This document shows, piece after piece, positions 8,172 to 16,620 of a stretch of 64,000 nucleotides of DNA. The notes beneath the pieces were generated by a model that saw only the letters and a list, made by a program, of their open reading frames with translations, did not search any database and was not told the DNA's origin. How positions within the stretch are numbered: the first letter of the stretch is position 1; every line of letters starts with the position of its first letter. The DNA lies in NCBI RefSeq assembly GCF_024359525.1, contig NZ_JAKZEU010000001.1, positions 620,001 through 684,000 on the forward strand. Direction: 5' to 3'. This DNA is from Paracoccus albicereus. GTDB lineage: Bacteria; Pseudomonadota; Alphaproteobacteria; Rhodobacterales; Rhodobacteraceae. The position numbers were made by a program, and so were the translations under genes.

Positions 8172-9202
8172 CGCGCCAGCAGGTCACGGTAGATGGCGAT
8201 GAGCGCGCGCGCCTCTGTCTCGATCGTGTGGTTCGCCTCGACATGGGCGCGGGCGGCGAGGCTTGCTTCGGCGCGGGCCTGATCGTCGTCGAGCCAGCGC
8301 GCGAGCGCCGTCGCCAGCGAAGCCCGGTCGCCGGTGGTGACGAGGCTGCCGGTCTCGCCGTCGCGGATCAGCGCCTCGTACGCGCCGACGCGCGAGGCGA
8401 TGGCGGGAACGCCGCAGGCCATTGCCTCGAGCGGGGTCAGGCCGAAGCCTTCCCAGCGGGCGGGGGCGACGAAGAGGTCGAGCGCCTGGTAGTGGCGGAC
8501 CAGATCGGCCCAGGGCAGTTCGCCCAGGAACCGGATGCGGTCGCCGAGGCCCGCGTCGCGGATCTTCGCCTTCAGGTCGTCGGCGAAGGCGCGGTTGTCC
8601 GGCGTGATGCGGCCGGTGAAGACGATCTGCGCGCGCGGCCGCGTGGGCAGCAGGTCCAGACCCGCGCCGACCAGCAGATCGACGCCCTTCTGTTCGCGGA
8701 CGCGTCCGAAACAGCCGATCAGCACGGCATCCGGGTCGAGGCCCAGACTTTTGCGCAGCGCGGCGCGGTCGGCGGTCGGATGAAACGTCTCTGTGTCGAC
8801 GCCGTGCATGACCACGGTCGCGGGCCGTTCCAGATAGGACGCCGCCTGCGGGGTCGTCGCGACCAGCGCCTCTTGCTGGCGGATCAGCCAGCGGGTGAAG
8901 CCGGTATGATGACGCTGCGCGGCCGAGGTGAACATCAGCCGGAAGCGACGGCGCAGGATGCGGCGCAGGATCAGGCCCAGCGCCATTTCGGTGTTGCGCC
9001 GCGCGTGCCAGACCCGCCAGCGGTCGCGGGGCATCATCGTCGCGCGGATCAGCGGGATGTGCGGAACCTCTGGCGGCAGGCCGGGACCGGTGGCGCGGAT
9101 GGCGATCATCCGCGCCTGAACCGGGATCAGTCGCACCACCGTCGCGGTGACGCCCGACAGGCGTCGCTTGAGGTTCGGGGCGATGACGAGGGGATCGGAC
9201 AT
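8168..9202 (-). CDS. Glycosyltransferase family 4, LPS-core type
   Basis: 344-residue GT-B retaining glycosyltransferase. The N-terminal NLKRRLSGVTATVVRLIP is a stretch I associate with LpsB/LpcC-like core glycosyltransferases of alphaproteobacteria, which add mannose to LPS inner core. The C-terminal domain has GCFGRVREQKGVDLLV and the E-x7-E motif in RWEGFGLTPLEAMACG (about 257-272). It acts at the cytoplasmic face of the inner membrane on nucleotide sugars. It is coupled to the downstream GT29-like gene and lies 4 nt after the stop of the MFS gene, so the three minus-strand genes may form one transcript. The sugar specificity is not readable. Confidence 0.85.
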   Translation of the reverse strand: MSDPLVIAPNLKRRLSGVTATVVRLIPVQARMIAIRATGPGLPPEVPHIPLIRATMMPRDRWRVWHARRNTEMALGLILRRILRRRFRLMFTSAAQRHHTGFTRWLIRQQEALVATTPQAASYLERPATVVMHGVDTETFHPTADRAALRKSLGLDPDAVLIGCFGRVREQKGVDLLVGAGLDLLPTRPRAQIVFTGRITPDNRAFADDLKAKIRDAGLGDRIRFLGELPWADLVRHYQALDLFVAPARWEGFGLTPLEAMACGVPAIASRVGAYEALIRDGETGSLVTTGDRASLATALARWLDDDQARAEASLAARAHVEANHTIETEARALIAIYRDLLAR

Positions 9203-9206
9203 CGGG

Positions 9207-10442
9207 TCAGCCTTGGGGATGTTCGGCGCTGAACAGGTAGAAGGACAGGCCGATGATCAGCGGCACGAGGAAGAAGAGGAAGATCAGCCCATAGGCCTGG
9301 GCCGGCGGATGGTTGGCCTGGGCGGACAGATAGACCGGTCGCGACAGGAACTGCATCACGCCGACGCCCGAAATCGAGATCATGTTCATGAAGGTGATGC
9401 CGCGCCCGACCAGATGCGGCGACAGGAACGCGCGGCCATGCGACATGATCAGCGAATAGGAACTGTCCGAGATGCAGACCATGACCAGCAGCACCGACGA
9501 CAGCAGAAGGCTATGCCCCGATCCCAGCCAGAGCCCCGTGAGAACGCCGCAGAGGAGCAGCGTGTTGGCGACGGACAGCCGCTTGTCCGATCCTGCCAGC
9601 CGGACCGCCCGACCCACCGACAGGTTTGCCGTCACCATCGCCAACCCCATGCCCAGCGTGACCCAGCCGATCAGGTAGTCGCTGGCGCCGTAAACCTCGG
9701 CCAAAAAGGGACCGGCCCACAGCCCGCGGATGCAGGCCGAAGCTGCATAGGTCACGCCCAGCAGCGGCAGGATCAGCCGCAATTCGCGGACCGCCATCAG
9801 GTCGCGCAGACGGGCCGTGCGAACCTCGCCTTCGGGTCGGGCCGGATTGCGCACCAGCGCGATGATGGCCAGCGCGACCAGCGCGGTGACGAGGGCCAGT
9901 CCGACCAGAGAGGCGCGCCAGCCGATCTGGTTGATCAGCCAGACCAGCGGCGCCGCGCCCAGCATGTTGCCGAGCGAGCCGATCCCGACGACCGCGCCGC
10001 CCGCCGCGCTCATCGAGCTTGCGGGCAGGGTGCGGGCGAAGATGTAGAAGCTGCCCATCATCACCGGCGCGCAGCCGATACCGAGAAGGGTCATCGCGAC
10101 GTGGATCTGCCAGGGCGTCTGGGCCAGCGCGAAGACCAGCGCGCCACCGCAGCCGCCAAGCCCCAGCAGGAAGGCCACCGTCTCGCGCGGGCCGAAGCGG
10201 TCGAGCGCCCAGCCGACGGGGATCTGCGCGGCGGCGAAGGCGATGTACCAGAGCCCGGAAGACAGCGCGAGATCGGCGGGCCCGGCGCCCAGTTCGGTAT
10301 TCAGCGTCGGCGCCAGAACCGCAAGGAACGCGCGGTAGAACTGGCTGAGCACATAGCCGAGGATCAGGCTGATCATGCCGGAGGAAAGGAGAGCCATCGC
10401 TTGGACATCCGCTGTCGACGCTTGGCGTCCGGATTGGGCCAT
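9207..10442 (-). CDS. MFS transporter
   Basis: 411-residue inner-membrane carrier with about 12 hydrophobic segments. The loop between TM2 and TM3 holds the MFS signature as WALDRFGPRETV, and SFYIFARTLPASSMSAAGGAVVG resembles the mid-domain loop of aromatic-acid or sugar-phosphate type carriers. The substrate cannot be read from sequence. Starts at 10442 or 10397 (MALLSSGM) are both possible; neither has a strong ribosome site. It ends 4 nt before the GT4 gene and starts 37 bp after kynureninase, so it could belong with either the glycan genes or kynurenine breakdown. Confidence 0.87.
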   Translation of the reverse strand: MAQSGRQASTADVQAMALLSSGMISLILGYVLSQFYRAFLAVLAPTLNTELGAGPADLALSSGLWYIAFAAAQIPVGWALDRFGPRETVAFLLGLGGCGGALVFALAQTPWQIHVAMTLLGIGCAPVMMGSFYIFARTLPASSMSAAGGAVVGIGSLGNMLGAAPLVWLINQIGWRASLVGLALVTALVALAIIALVRNPARPEGEVRTARLRDLMAVRELRLILPLLGVTYAASACIRGLWAGPFLAEVYGASDYLIGWVTLGMGLAMVTANLSVGRAVRLAGSDKRLSVANTLLLCGVLTGLWLGSGHSLLLSSVLLVMVCISDSSYSLIMSHGRAFLSPHLVGRGITFMNMISISGVGVMQFLSRPVYLSAQANHPPAQAYGLIFLFFLVPLIIGLSFYLFSAEHPQG

Positions 10443-10479
10443 CCGCCGCGCGGACGCAAGCCCGTGCCGCGCATAAGGC

Positions 10480-11679
10480 TCAGGTCACGGCGGCGCGGGC
10501 GTGATATTCCTGGCGATCCCAGCTGCCTTCACGCAGAATCCGGGCCATGATCCCGACTGCGCGGCTCACGTCCTCGGCCGTGTTGTAGAGCGGCGCGAAG
10601 CCGAAGCGCAGCACGTCGGGAGCGCGGAAGTCGCCGATGACGCCCTGGGCGATCAGCGCCTGCATGACGGCATAGGCCTGCGGGTGGCGGAAGCTGACCT
10701 GCGAGCCGCGCCGGGCCGGATCGCGGGGCGAGTTCAGCGTCAGGTCCGGGCAGGATGCCTCGACCTGGGCGATGAAGGCCTCGGTCAGTTCGATCGACCG
10801 GGCGCGCAGGTCGGGCATGGCGACATGGTCCCAGACGTCCAGCGCGGCATCCAGAGCCGCCAGCGCGATCACCGGGGGCGTGCCGACGCGCATCCTCTCG
10901 ACGCCGCCCGCAGGTTCGTAATCGGGCTGGAACGCGAAGGGGGCGGCGTGGCCCATCCAGCCCTGGAGGATCGGCTGCGCGGCATCGGCGTGGCGCGGGT
11001 GGGTCCAGATGAAGGCCGGCGCGCCGGGGCCGCCGTTGAGATACTTGTAGGTGCAGCCGACGGCGAAATCCGCATCCGCGCCCAGCAGGTCCACGTCCAC
11101 GGCGCCGGCGGAATGGGCGAGGTCCCAGACGGTCAGCGCGCCCGCGTCATGCGCGGCGGCGGTCAGCGCCGCCATGTCGTGGCGGCGGCCGGTGCGGTAA
11201 TCGACCTCGGTCAGCATCAGCACCGCGAGGTCGTCGTCGATGGCTTCGGCCACGGCCTCTGGCTCCACGACGCGCAGGTCGGAGTCGATGGCGCGGGCGA
11301 GGCCCTGCACGACGTAGAGGTCCGAGGGGAAGTTGCCGCTGTCGGACAGGATCACGCGGCGGCCGGGGCGCAGCGCGCGTGCGGCGCTGACCGCCTGGAA
11401 GACCTTGATCGACAGGGTGTCGCCCATCACAACCTGGCCGTCACCCGCGCCGATCAGCCGGGCGATGCGGTCGCCGGTCACGCGCGGCTGGGCATACCAG
11501 CCGGCCTCGTTCCAGCCGCGGATCAGCATCTGAGCCCATTCGTCCTGCATCATCGCGGCAACGCGGTCGCGTGCGGCCACCGGCATCGGACCCAGCGAAT
11601 TGCCGTCGAGATAGGTGACGCCCGAAGGCAGGTGGAAGGCTGCGCGGGTGCGGGTGAAATCGGTCGACAGATCGGTCAT
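10480..11679 (-). CDS. kynU: Kynureninase
   Basis: PLP enzyme that cleaves kynurenine to anthranilate and alanine in tryptophan breakdown. The 399-residue protein has LDGNSLGPMP at 24-33 and WDLAHSAGAVDVDL with the PLP-binding Asp. The Schiff-base lysine is Lys212 in GCTYKYLNGGPGAP, the hallmark of bacterial kynureninases. A divergent gene 60 bp away encodes an arylformamidase-like hydrolase, the preceding enzyme in the pathway. Tryptophan 2,3-dioxygenase is not in the window. Confidence 0.95.
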   Translation of the reverse strand: MTDLSTDFTRTRAAFHLPSGVTYLDGNSLGPMPVAARDRVAAMMQDEWAQMLIRGWNEAGWYAQPRVTGDRIARLIGAGDGQVVMGDTLSIKVFQAVSAARALRPGRRVILSDSGNFPSDLYVVQGLARAIDSDLRVVEPEAVAEAIDDDLAVLMLTEVDYRTGRRHDMAALTAAAHDAGALTVWDLAHSAGAVDVDLLGADADFAVGCTYKYLNGGPGAPAFIWTHPRHADAAQPILQGWMGHAAPFAFQPDYEPAGGVERMRVGTPPVIALAALDAALDVWDHVAMPDLRARSIELTEAFIAQVEASCPDLTLNSPRDPARRGSQVSFRHPQAYAVMQALIAQGVIGDFRAPDVLRFGFAPLYNTAEDVSRAVGIMARILREGSWDRQEYHARAAVT

Positions 11680-11739
11680 GGGGTCCCCCTTGACCGGACG
11701 CTAGCAGGGGCGTCCAATCCCCGAAAGTGGAGAGTGCGA

Positions 11740-12522
11740 ATGCTGTATCAGGTCACCGATTGGGACGACGCCTATGCCAACGGGCCGCATATTCCGGGGG
11801 CGGACGGCTATCCGCCGCGCTGGGCCCAGGCGGCGGCTGCTTTCCGTGACCATCGTCCGCCCCAAACCGTGCGGCGTGGGCACCTGTTCCGGCCCAAGGC
11901 CGCGGCGAAGGGCCTGATGGTCTTCATCCATGGCGGCTACTGGATGCGCTTCTCGCCCGAGGATTTCTCGCATCTGGCTGCCGGTGCGCTCGAGCGGGGT
12001 TGGACGGTGCTGCTGCCCGGTTACGTGCTGGCGCCCGAAGCGCGGATTTCGGACATCACGGTCGAGGTCGCTGCCGCCGTAGCCGAGGCGGCTGACGTCG
12101 CGGACGGCCCCATTGCCCTGACCGGCCACTCCGCAGGCGGCCATCTCGCCGCGCGGATGATCTGCGAGGGCGTGTTGCCTGACGCGGTGGCAAGTCGGAT
12201 CACCGCCTGCGTCCCCATCTCTGGCCTGGGCGATCTGCGGCCGCTGATGCGCACCCGGATGAACGCGACGTTGCGCATAGACTCCGCCGAAGCGGCGGCA
12301 GAGAGCCCCGCGCTGCTGGTCCCACGTCCCGGCATCCCGGTCACTGCCTGGGTCGGCGGAATGGAGCGACCGGAATTCATCCGCCAATCGCGTCAAATAG
12401 CGGATACGTGGGCCGGCCTTGGCGCCGCGACGGACTGCGTGATCGACCCCGGGCGGCATCATTTCGACGTCATCGAAGGGCTGGAGAGGGATAGCCCGCT
12501 GCTGGAACGGTTGTTGGCCTAG
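11740..12522 (+). CDS. Alpha/beta hydrolase, probable arylformamidase (kynurenine formamidase)
   Basis: 260-residue hydrolase with the HGGYW oxyanion motif at 64-68, the nucleophile Ser131 in GHSAGGH, and a late His in RHHFDVIEG near 244. HGG-Y-W plus GHSAGGH is typical of the AFMID/yeast-type N-formylkynurenine formamidase, unrelated to the metal-dependent KynB. Hydrolysis of N-formylkynurenine would feed the kynureninase encoded divergently 60 bp away. ATG 11740 is used (GGAGAG, 7 nt upstream). The open frame continues far upstream, but that part is antisense to kynU. Another hydrolase substrate is possible. Confidence 0.85.
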   Translation: MLYQVTDWDDAYANGPHIPGADGYPPRWAQAAAAFRDHRPPQTVRRGHLFRPKAAAKGLMVFIHGGYWMRFSPEDFSHLAAGALERGWTVLLPGYVLAPEARISDITVEVAAAVAEAADVADGPIALTGHSAGGHLAARMICEGVLPDAVASRITACVPISGLGDLRPLMRTRMNATLRIDSAEAAAESPALLVPRPGIPVTAWVGGMERPEFIRQSRQIADTWAGLGAATDCVIDPGRHHFDVIEGLERDSPLLERLLA

Positions 12523-12559
12523 GCTTCTTTAGGCCCTCACGCAAGCCGCCTAAGGCGGC
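12516..12559. terminator. Two adjacent hairpins between convergent genes
   Basis: GGCCTA (12516-12521, including the arylformamidase stop) pairs with TAGGCC (12530-12535). Immediately after, GCCGCC (12545-12550) and GGCGGC (12554-12559) form a short tight stem. They lie exactly between two converging genes, so they may end transcription from both sides, but neither has a clear U-run. Confidence 0.4.
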
Positions 12560-12560
12560 C

Positions 12561-13385
12561 CTATCGCATGTCGAACGTCTGCGGGTCGGGACCGGTCCGC
12601 TGGTTTTGGTCCAGGGCGTCGATGGCGTCCATGTCGGCTTGCGACAGTTCGAAGTCCAGCGCGGCGAAGTTTTCCGCGAGACGCTCGCGCTTTTCGGATT
12701 TCGGGATCACTGACAGTCCGTGCTGGATATGCCAGCGCAGCACGACCTGGGCCGGGGTCCGGTCGTGGGTTTCGGCGATCGAGCGGATCTCTGGCGCTTC
12801 GAAATCACCGCGTCCCAGGGGGGTCCAGCTTTGGGTGACGATGCCCATGCGTTCGTTCACGGCGCGCATGTCGGACTGGATCAGGGTCGGGTGGATCTCG
12901 ATCTGGTTCAGGGCCGGGGTGACGCCGGTCTCGTCCACCAGCCTCTGCAGGTGATCTTCGTTGAAGTTCGCGACACCGATCGAGCGGATGCGACCCTGGT
13001 CGCGAAGCTCGATCAGGGTCTTCCACGTCTCGACATACAGGTCCGCCTTCGGCACCGGCCAGTGGATCAGGTAGAGGTCGAGCCTGTCGAGGCCGAGGCG
13101 CGTCATGCTGGCGTCGAACGCCTTGAGCGTCGCGTCGCGGCCCTGCGCGTCGTTCCACAGCTTGGTGGTCACGAAGACCTCGTCACGGGGGATGCCGCTG
13201 TCGCGCAGGCCCTGGCCCAGTCCTTCTTCGTTTCCATAGGCCTTGGCGCCGTCGATCAGACGGTAGCCGATCTCCAGCGCCTCGCGCACGACGCGGGCGG
13301 TCTGGTCCTTCGGCACCTGCCAGATCCCGGCGCCAAGCTGGGGCATCGTGTGGCCGTCGTTGAAGGTCATCATCGGTTGGGTCAT
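12561..13385 (-). CDS. Aldo/keto reductase
   Basis: 274-residue NADPH-dependent oxidoreductase with a TIM-barrel fold. The catalytic tetrad is Asp45 and Tyr50 (LIDGAKAYGNE), Lys75 (VTTKLW) and His108 (LIHWP). The C-terminal cofactor motif VIPKSEKRERLAENF is present. It resembles the 2,5-diketo-gluconate reductase / AKR5 group, but the substrate is not predictable. Start 13385 is chosen because GAGAGG precedes it; the longer frame to 13409 would need a TTG. Convergent with the arylformamidase gene. Confidence 0.92.
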   Translation of the reverse strand: MTQPMMTFNDGHTMPQLGAGIWQVPKDQTARVVREALEIGYRLIDGAKAYGNEEGLGQGLRDSGIPRDEVFVTTKLWNDAQGRDATLKAFDASMTRLGLDRLDLYLIHWPVPKADLYVETWKTLIELRDQGRIRSIGVANFNEDHLQRLVDETGVTPALNQIEIHPTLIQSDMRAVNERMGIVTQSWTPLGRGDFEAPEIRSIAETHDRTPAQVVLRWHIQHGLSVIPKSEKRERLAENFAALDFELSQADMDAIDALDQNQRTGPDPQTFDMR

Positions 13386-13437
13386 CTGGGCTCGCCTCTC
13401 GTCGATCAATTGGCGCGGCCCAGTGAGGGCGCGCAGG

Positions 13438-13908
13438 TCATGCGGTGAAATCCGCCACGCTCGCGCCGGTGATCGCCAGCAAGCGGTCCGGTGCGATGGC
13501 GAAGATGTGGCGCGGAGTCCCGGCGGCCGCCCAGACGCGCGCGAAATCAGACAGGCGTGGGTCGAAGAACGCCGTCACCGGCTTCAGATGACCGACTGGC
13601 GCGACCCCGCCGATGGCAAAGCCGGTTTCAGACCTGACCCGGTCGGCATCGGCGCGGGACAAAGGGTGGTCGGCTACGGCAGCGGCCTTGACCGGGTCGA
13701 CCTGATTTCCGCCGGCGGTCAGGAACAGGACGATCTGGCCAGTGTCTTCAGATTGAAAGACGATCGATTTGGCGATCTGGTCCAGCGTGCAGCCCGCAGC
13801 CTTCGCGGCGTCGGCGGCGGTGCGGGTGGTTTCGGCCATCTCCAGCACGTCGACCGGCTCACCGGCCGATTGCAGCGCCGCCTTTACCCTTGCCAAGCTT
13901 TTGCTCAT
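13438..13908 (-). CDS. YbaK/ProX-type aminoacyl-tRNA editing protein
   Basis: 156-residue single-domain protein of the YbaK/EbsC family, whose members hydrolyse mischarged tRNAs such as Ala- or Cys-tRNA(Pro) in trans. Recognisable are DQIAKSIVFQSEDTGQIVLFLTAG with the conserved lysine (Lys47 region), ADADRVRSETGFAIGGVAPVG with the substrate-pocket GxxPxG loop, and FFDPRLSDFARVWAAAGTPRH. The length matches the stand-alone group. Which mischarged tRNA it edits cannot be decided by eye. It is divergent from the small gene at 13952. Confidence 0.88.
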   Translation of the reverse strand: MSKSLARVKAALQSAGEPVDVLEMAETTRTAADAAKAAGCTLDQIAKSIVFQSEDTGQIVLFLTAGGNQVDPVKAAAVADHPLSRADADRVRSETGFAIGGVAPVGHLKPVTAFFDPRLSDFARVWAAAGTPRHIFAIAPDRLLAITGASVADFTA

Positions 13909-13951
13909 CGCTCATCCCCTTGCGCAATCGGATGACAGGGGACAGGCGACG

Positions 13952-14272
13952 ATGCAACAGGTCTTCACGCTGCTGGTCGAGGTCGGTCGCAAGAAGGGTG
14001 ACGGGCTGCCCGAGGGTGTGACCGGGGCGGCGCTTATGTGCTATGCCTCGGGCAAGGATCAGGCCGAGGCGGTGCGCGAGACGGTGGCGGTGCTGAAGCA
14101 GGCCGACCTGGCACCGCTGGACGTGACCGGATACGGCACGCTGGAGGACCGTCTGGCCGAGGGTCACGAGATCGGCGACGAGGAACGCGCCCTGATGGAC
14201 CGCGCGCGGGACGAGAACGCGGTCATCATCGCGCAGATGGAGCCGTTCTTCGACGCCGACAAGAAAGCCTGA
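13952..14272 (+). CDS. Conserved-looking small protein of unknown function
   Basis: 106 residues, no signal peptide or membrane segment. I do not recognise the family. It starts with a strand-like QQVFTLLVEVGRKKGDGLP, has a Cys in ALMCYASGKDQAEAVRETVAVLKQADL, then GYGTLEDRLAEGHEIGDEE and a charged helix ending in DADKKA. The alternating strand and helix pattern suggests a small alpha/beta (ferredoxin-like) fold. ATG 13952 follows GACAGGCGAC; the open frame further upstream is antisense to the YbaK gene. Codon use matches its neighbours, so it is probably a genuine gene. Confidence 0.75.
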   Translation: MQQVFTLLVEVGRKKGDGLPEGVTGAALMCYASGKDQAEAVRETVAVLKQADLAPLDVTGYGTLEDRLAEGHEIGDEERALMDRARDENAVIIAQMEPFFDADKKA

Positions 14273-14408
14273 GGCGACAGCGCGCCGGCGCCGGGGGTTT
14301 GGCCTAGGCAGGCGGGGGTGGTTCGGTTAGAATCACGTGCAAATCAAGGCGCGTTCACGAAAGCGCGCACAAAAAACACCCTCAGCAGTCTCAATCACAG
14401 GCACCCCG

Positions 14409-15665
14409 ATGAGCACGATCAGCAAACTTGCCCTTTTCACCGCGCTTGCGAGCGTCCTCGCATCCTGCGCGGGACCGGTCAGCCGCACGCCCTATACGGC
14501 TGCGTCCGCGTCGGTCACGCCGGCCGCGATACCGGCGGCATCGCCGGGCGATCAGGCCGGGCTGATGCAGTTCGTCGCGTCGTTCAGGCCGCGCGCCATC
14601 GCGGCAGGCGTGTCGCCCGCGACCTACGACAGGGCCATGTCGATCGCGCGCTACAATCCCGAAGTGATCCGGCTGGACCGCAAGCAGGCGGAATTCTCGC
14701 GCCCCGTCTGGCTGTATCTGGACAGCGCGGTCTCGGATGCGCGGATCACCACCGGACGGCAGATGCTGGCGCGGCACGCGAACACGCTGGCCGCCATCGA
14801 GGGTCGTTACGGCGTCCCGCGCGAGATCGTGCTGGCTGTCTGGGGGATGGAGAGCAATTTCGGCGCCAATCGCGGCAAGATGCAGATCATCCCGTCGCTG
14901 GCGACGCTGGCCTATGACGGACGCCGGGGCGAGATGTTCCAGAACCAGCTGATCGCGGCGCTGAAGATCATCCAGGCGGGCGACACCGACCCCGAGCACA
15001 TGCTGGGCAGCTGGGCCGGCGCGATGGGTCACACCCAGTTCATGCCGACGTCCTACCTGTCCTATGCGGTCGATTTCACCGGCGACGGGCGGCGCGACAT
15101 CTGGTCGGACGATCCGACGGACTCGCTGGCCTCGACCGCTGCGTATCTGGCGCGGAGCGGCTGGAACCGTGGCCAGCCCTGGGGTGCCGAGGTCACGCTG
15201 CCGCAGGGCTTCAACATGGGGCTGATCGGCAAGGGCACGCGTCGGTCCGACTGGGCCGGCATGGGCGTGCGCCGCATCGGCGGCGGTGCGTTGCCAGGCG
15301 GCAGCGGTTCGATCATCATGCCGGCGGGCGCACGGGGTCCGGCGTTCCTGATCCTCGACAACTTCCGGTCGATCCTGCGCTACAACAACTCGGACAACTA
15401 CGCTCTGGGCGTCAGCTTCCTGGGCGAGCGGATCGCGGGGCGTGCGGGAATCCAGGGCGGCTGGCCGCGCGAAGATCGTCCGCTGTCCACCGCCGAGCGT
15501 GAGGAAATCCAGGTTCGTCTGCGCCAGAAGGGTTTCTACGACGGCGAGATCGACGGCCTGTTCGGATCGGGCACGATGGAAGCCGTCGCGGCCTTCCAGC
15601 GCTCGATCGGCGCGACGCCCGATGGCTATCCGACCTCGATCCTGCTGGGCCAGCTTCGCCGCTGA
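14409..15665 (+). CDS. MltB-family lytic murein transglycosylase lipoprotein with peptidoglycan-binding domain
   Basis: 418 residues. A lipoprotein signal with lipobox ASC puts the acylated Cys at 20, anchoring it to an envelope membrane. The SLT_2/MltB domain (about 50-345) has the catalytic Glu148 in VWGMESNFGANRG, plus AGAMGHTQFMPTSY and DGRRDIW. A C-terminal PGBD (about 355-415: VRLRQKGFYDGEIDGLFG) binds the wall. It cleaves glycan strands to 1,6-anhydro-muropeptides. Start 14409 gives a proper signal peptide; upstream in-frame codons do not. Confidence 0.93.
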   Translation: MSTISKLALFTALASVLASCAGPVSRTPYTAASASVTPAAIPAASPGDQAGLMQFVASFRPRAIAAGVSPATYDRAMSIARYNPEVIRLDRKQAEFSRPVWLYLDSAVSDARITTGRQMLARHANTLAAIEGRYGVPREIVLAVWGMESNFGANRGKMQIIPSLATLAYDGRRGEMFQNQLIAALKIIQAGDTDPEHMLGSWAGAMGHTQFMPTSYLSYAVDFTGDGRRDIWSDDPTDSLASTAAYLARSGWNRGQPWGAEVTLPQGFNMGLIGKGTRRSDWAGMGVRRIGGGALPGGSGSIIMPAGARGPAFLILDNFRSILRYNNSDNYALGVSFLGERIAGRAGIQGGWPREDRPLSTAEREEIQVRLRQKGFYDGEIDGLFGSGTMEAVAAFQRSIGATPDGYPTSILLGQLRR

Positions 15666-15769
15666 TCCGGCCCGCGTCGGGACCCTGACGCGATTTGCAA
15701 GCCCCGCGGGAACCTTTTTCGGTCCGCGAGGCTTGATTGGTCAGTGATTTCAGACGGAAAGGGAACATC

Positions 15770-16018
15770 ATGGAAGGTTTGGGCTGGCTGGCCGCGATCA
15801 TCGTCGGCGGTCTTGCAGGCTGGATCGCGAGCAAGATCATGGATGCCGACACTGGGATCCTGGTCAACATCATCATGGGCATCGTCGGTGCCGTGATCGC
15901 GAACGCGCTGCTGGGACTGTTCGGCATCAACATGCAGGCCGGAAGCTGGATCGCGCAGGGGCTTGCAGGCCTTATCGGCGCGATCATTCTGATCTGGGTC
16001 GCTCGAAAGGTATTCTGA
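15770..16018 (+). CDS. GlsB/YeaQ/YmgE family membrane protein
   Basis: 82-residue inner-membrane protein with three hydrophobic, glycine-rich segments, starting GLGWLAAIIVGGLAGWIASK and containing the family's GILVNIIMGIVGAVIAN motif. Members are often induced by stress or stationary phase; their molecular role is unknown. Start 15770 has AAAGGGAA 5 nt upstream. It stands alone between the transglycosylase and a strong terminator, so it is probably a single-gene transcript. Confidence 0.9.
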   Translation: MEGLGWLAAIIVGGLAGWIASKIMDADTGILVNIIMGIVGAVIANALLGLFGINMQAGSWIAQGLAGLIGAIILIWVARKVF

Positions 16019-16040
16019 CGCCTGCGCGACCGATGACGAC

Positions 16041-16071
16041 AAAGGCGGCACCGAAAGGCGCCGCCTTTCTT
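16041..16071 (+). terminator. Rho-independent terminator after the GlsB-type gene
   Basis: AAAGGCGGC (16041-16049) pairs with GCCGCCTTT (16060-16068), loop of 10 nt, followed by CTT. It lies 23 bp after the GlsB stop codon and 31 bp before the end of the convergent rppH gene; the A-run on its left side means it can also work for the minus strand. Confidence 0.85.
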
Positions 16072-16101
16072 CATGCGATCATAACGCGGAGGGCCGCGGC
16101 G

Positions 16102-16620
16102 TCACGCAAGACGGTCGCAGAAGGCCCCGATCACCTGCGCGTAGACCGCGCGCTTGAAGGGGACGATGCCGTGGGCGAGATCAGCGGCACTCATCCACTG
16201 CCATCGGTCGAATTCGGGATGGTCGGTGTCGATCCGGATGTCGCTGTCCTGTCCGTGAAAGCGCATCAGGAACCATTTCTGCGCCTGTCCGCCGAAACGG
16301 CCCTTCCAGACCCTGCCCAGCAATTCGGGCGGCAGATCGTAGGTCACCCAGTCCGGCGTCTCGGCCTCGACCGTGACCAGATCGGCACGGACGCCGGTTT
16401 CCTCGACCAGTTCGCGCAAGGCGGCCTGACGCGGCGTCTCGCCCGCGTCGATCCCGCCCTGAGGCATCTGCCAGGCGTGGCCGGGATTGTCGATCCGACG
16501 TCCAGCGAAGACCAGTCCCTGCGGGTTGGCCAGCACCACACCCGCACAGGGACGGTAGGGCAGGCCCGCCGGGCCGGTCAGGTCGGGCAGACCCAGATCC
16601 GCGCCTTTCGCCTCGGTCAT
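16102..16620 (-). CDS. rppH: RNA pyrophosphohydrolase (Nudix)
   Basis: Removes pyrophosphate from the 5' end of primary transcripts, triggering RNase E decay. The 172-residue protein has the full Nudix box from [17 protein letters not shown] through VEETGV (55-77) and the RppH-type features [25 protein letters not shown] and [17 protein letters not shown]. The length fits the alphaproteobacterial RppH/NudH group, which lacks the long C-terminal tail of some relatives. Its ATG overlaps the ctpA stop by 4 nt. Confidence 0.93.
   Translation of the reverse strand: MTEAKGADLGLPDLTGPAGLPYRPCAGVVLANPQGLVFAGRRIDNPGHAWQMPQGGIDAGETPRQAALRELVEETGVRADLVTVEAETPDWVTYDLPPELLGRVWKGRFGGQAQKWFLMRFHGQDSDIRIDTDHPEFDRWQWMSAADLAHGIVPFKRAVYAQVIGAFCDRLA

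Noticed and set aside
10501..11739. Upstream extension of the arylformamidase frame across kynU
   Set aside because: It is antisense to kynU. The hydrolase motifs begin after the ATG at 11740, which has its own ribosome site.
15709..15734. GGAAC-N17-GCTT resembling an EcfG stress promoter before the GlsB gene
   Set aside because: The -10 side deviates from CGTT, and many Rhodobacteraceae lack the EcfG/PhyR system, so one imperfect match is not evidence.
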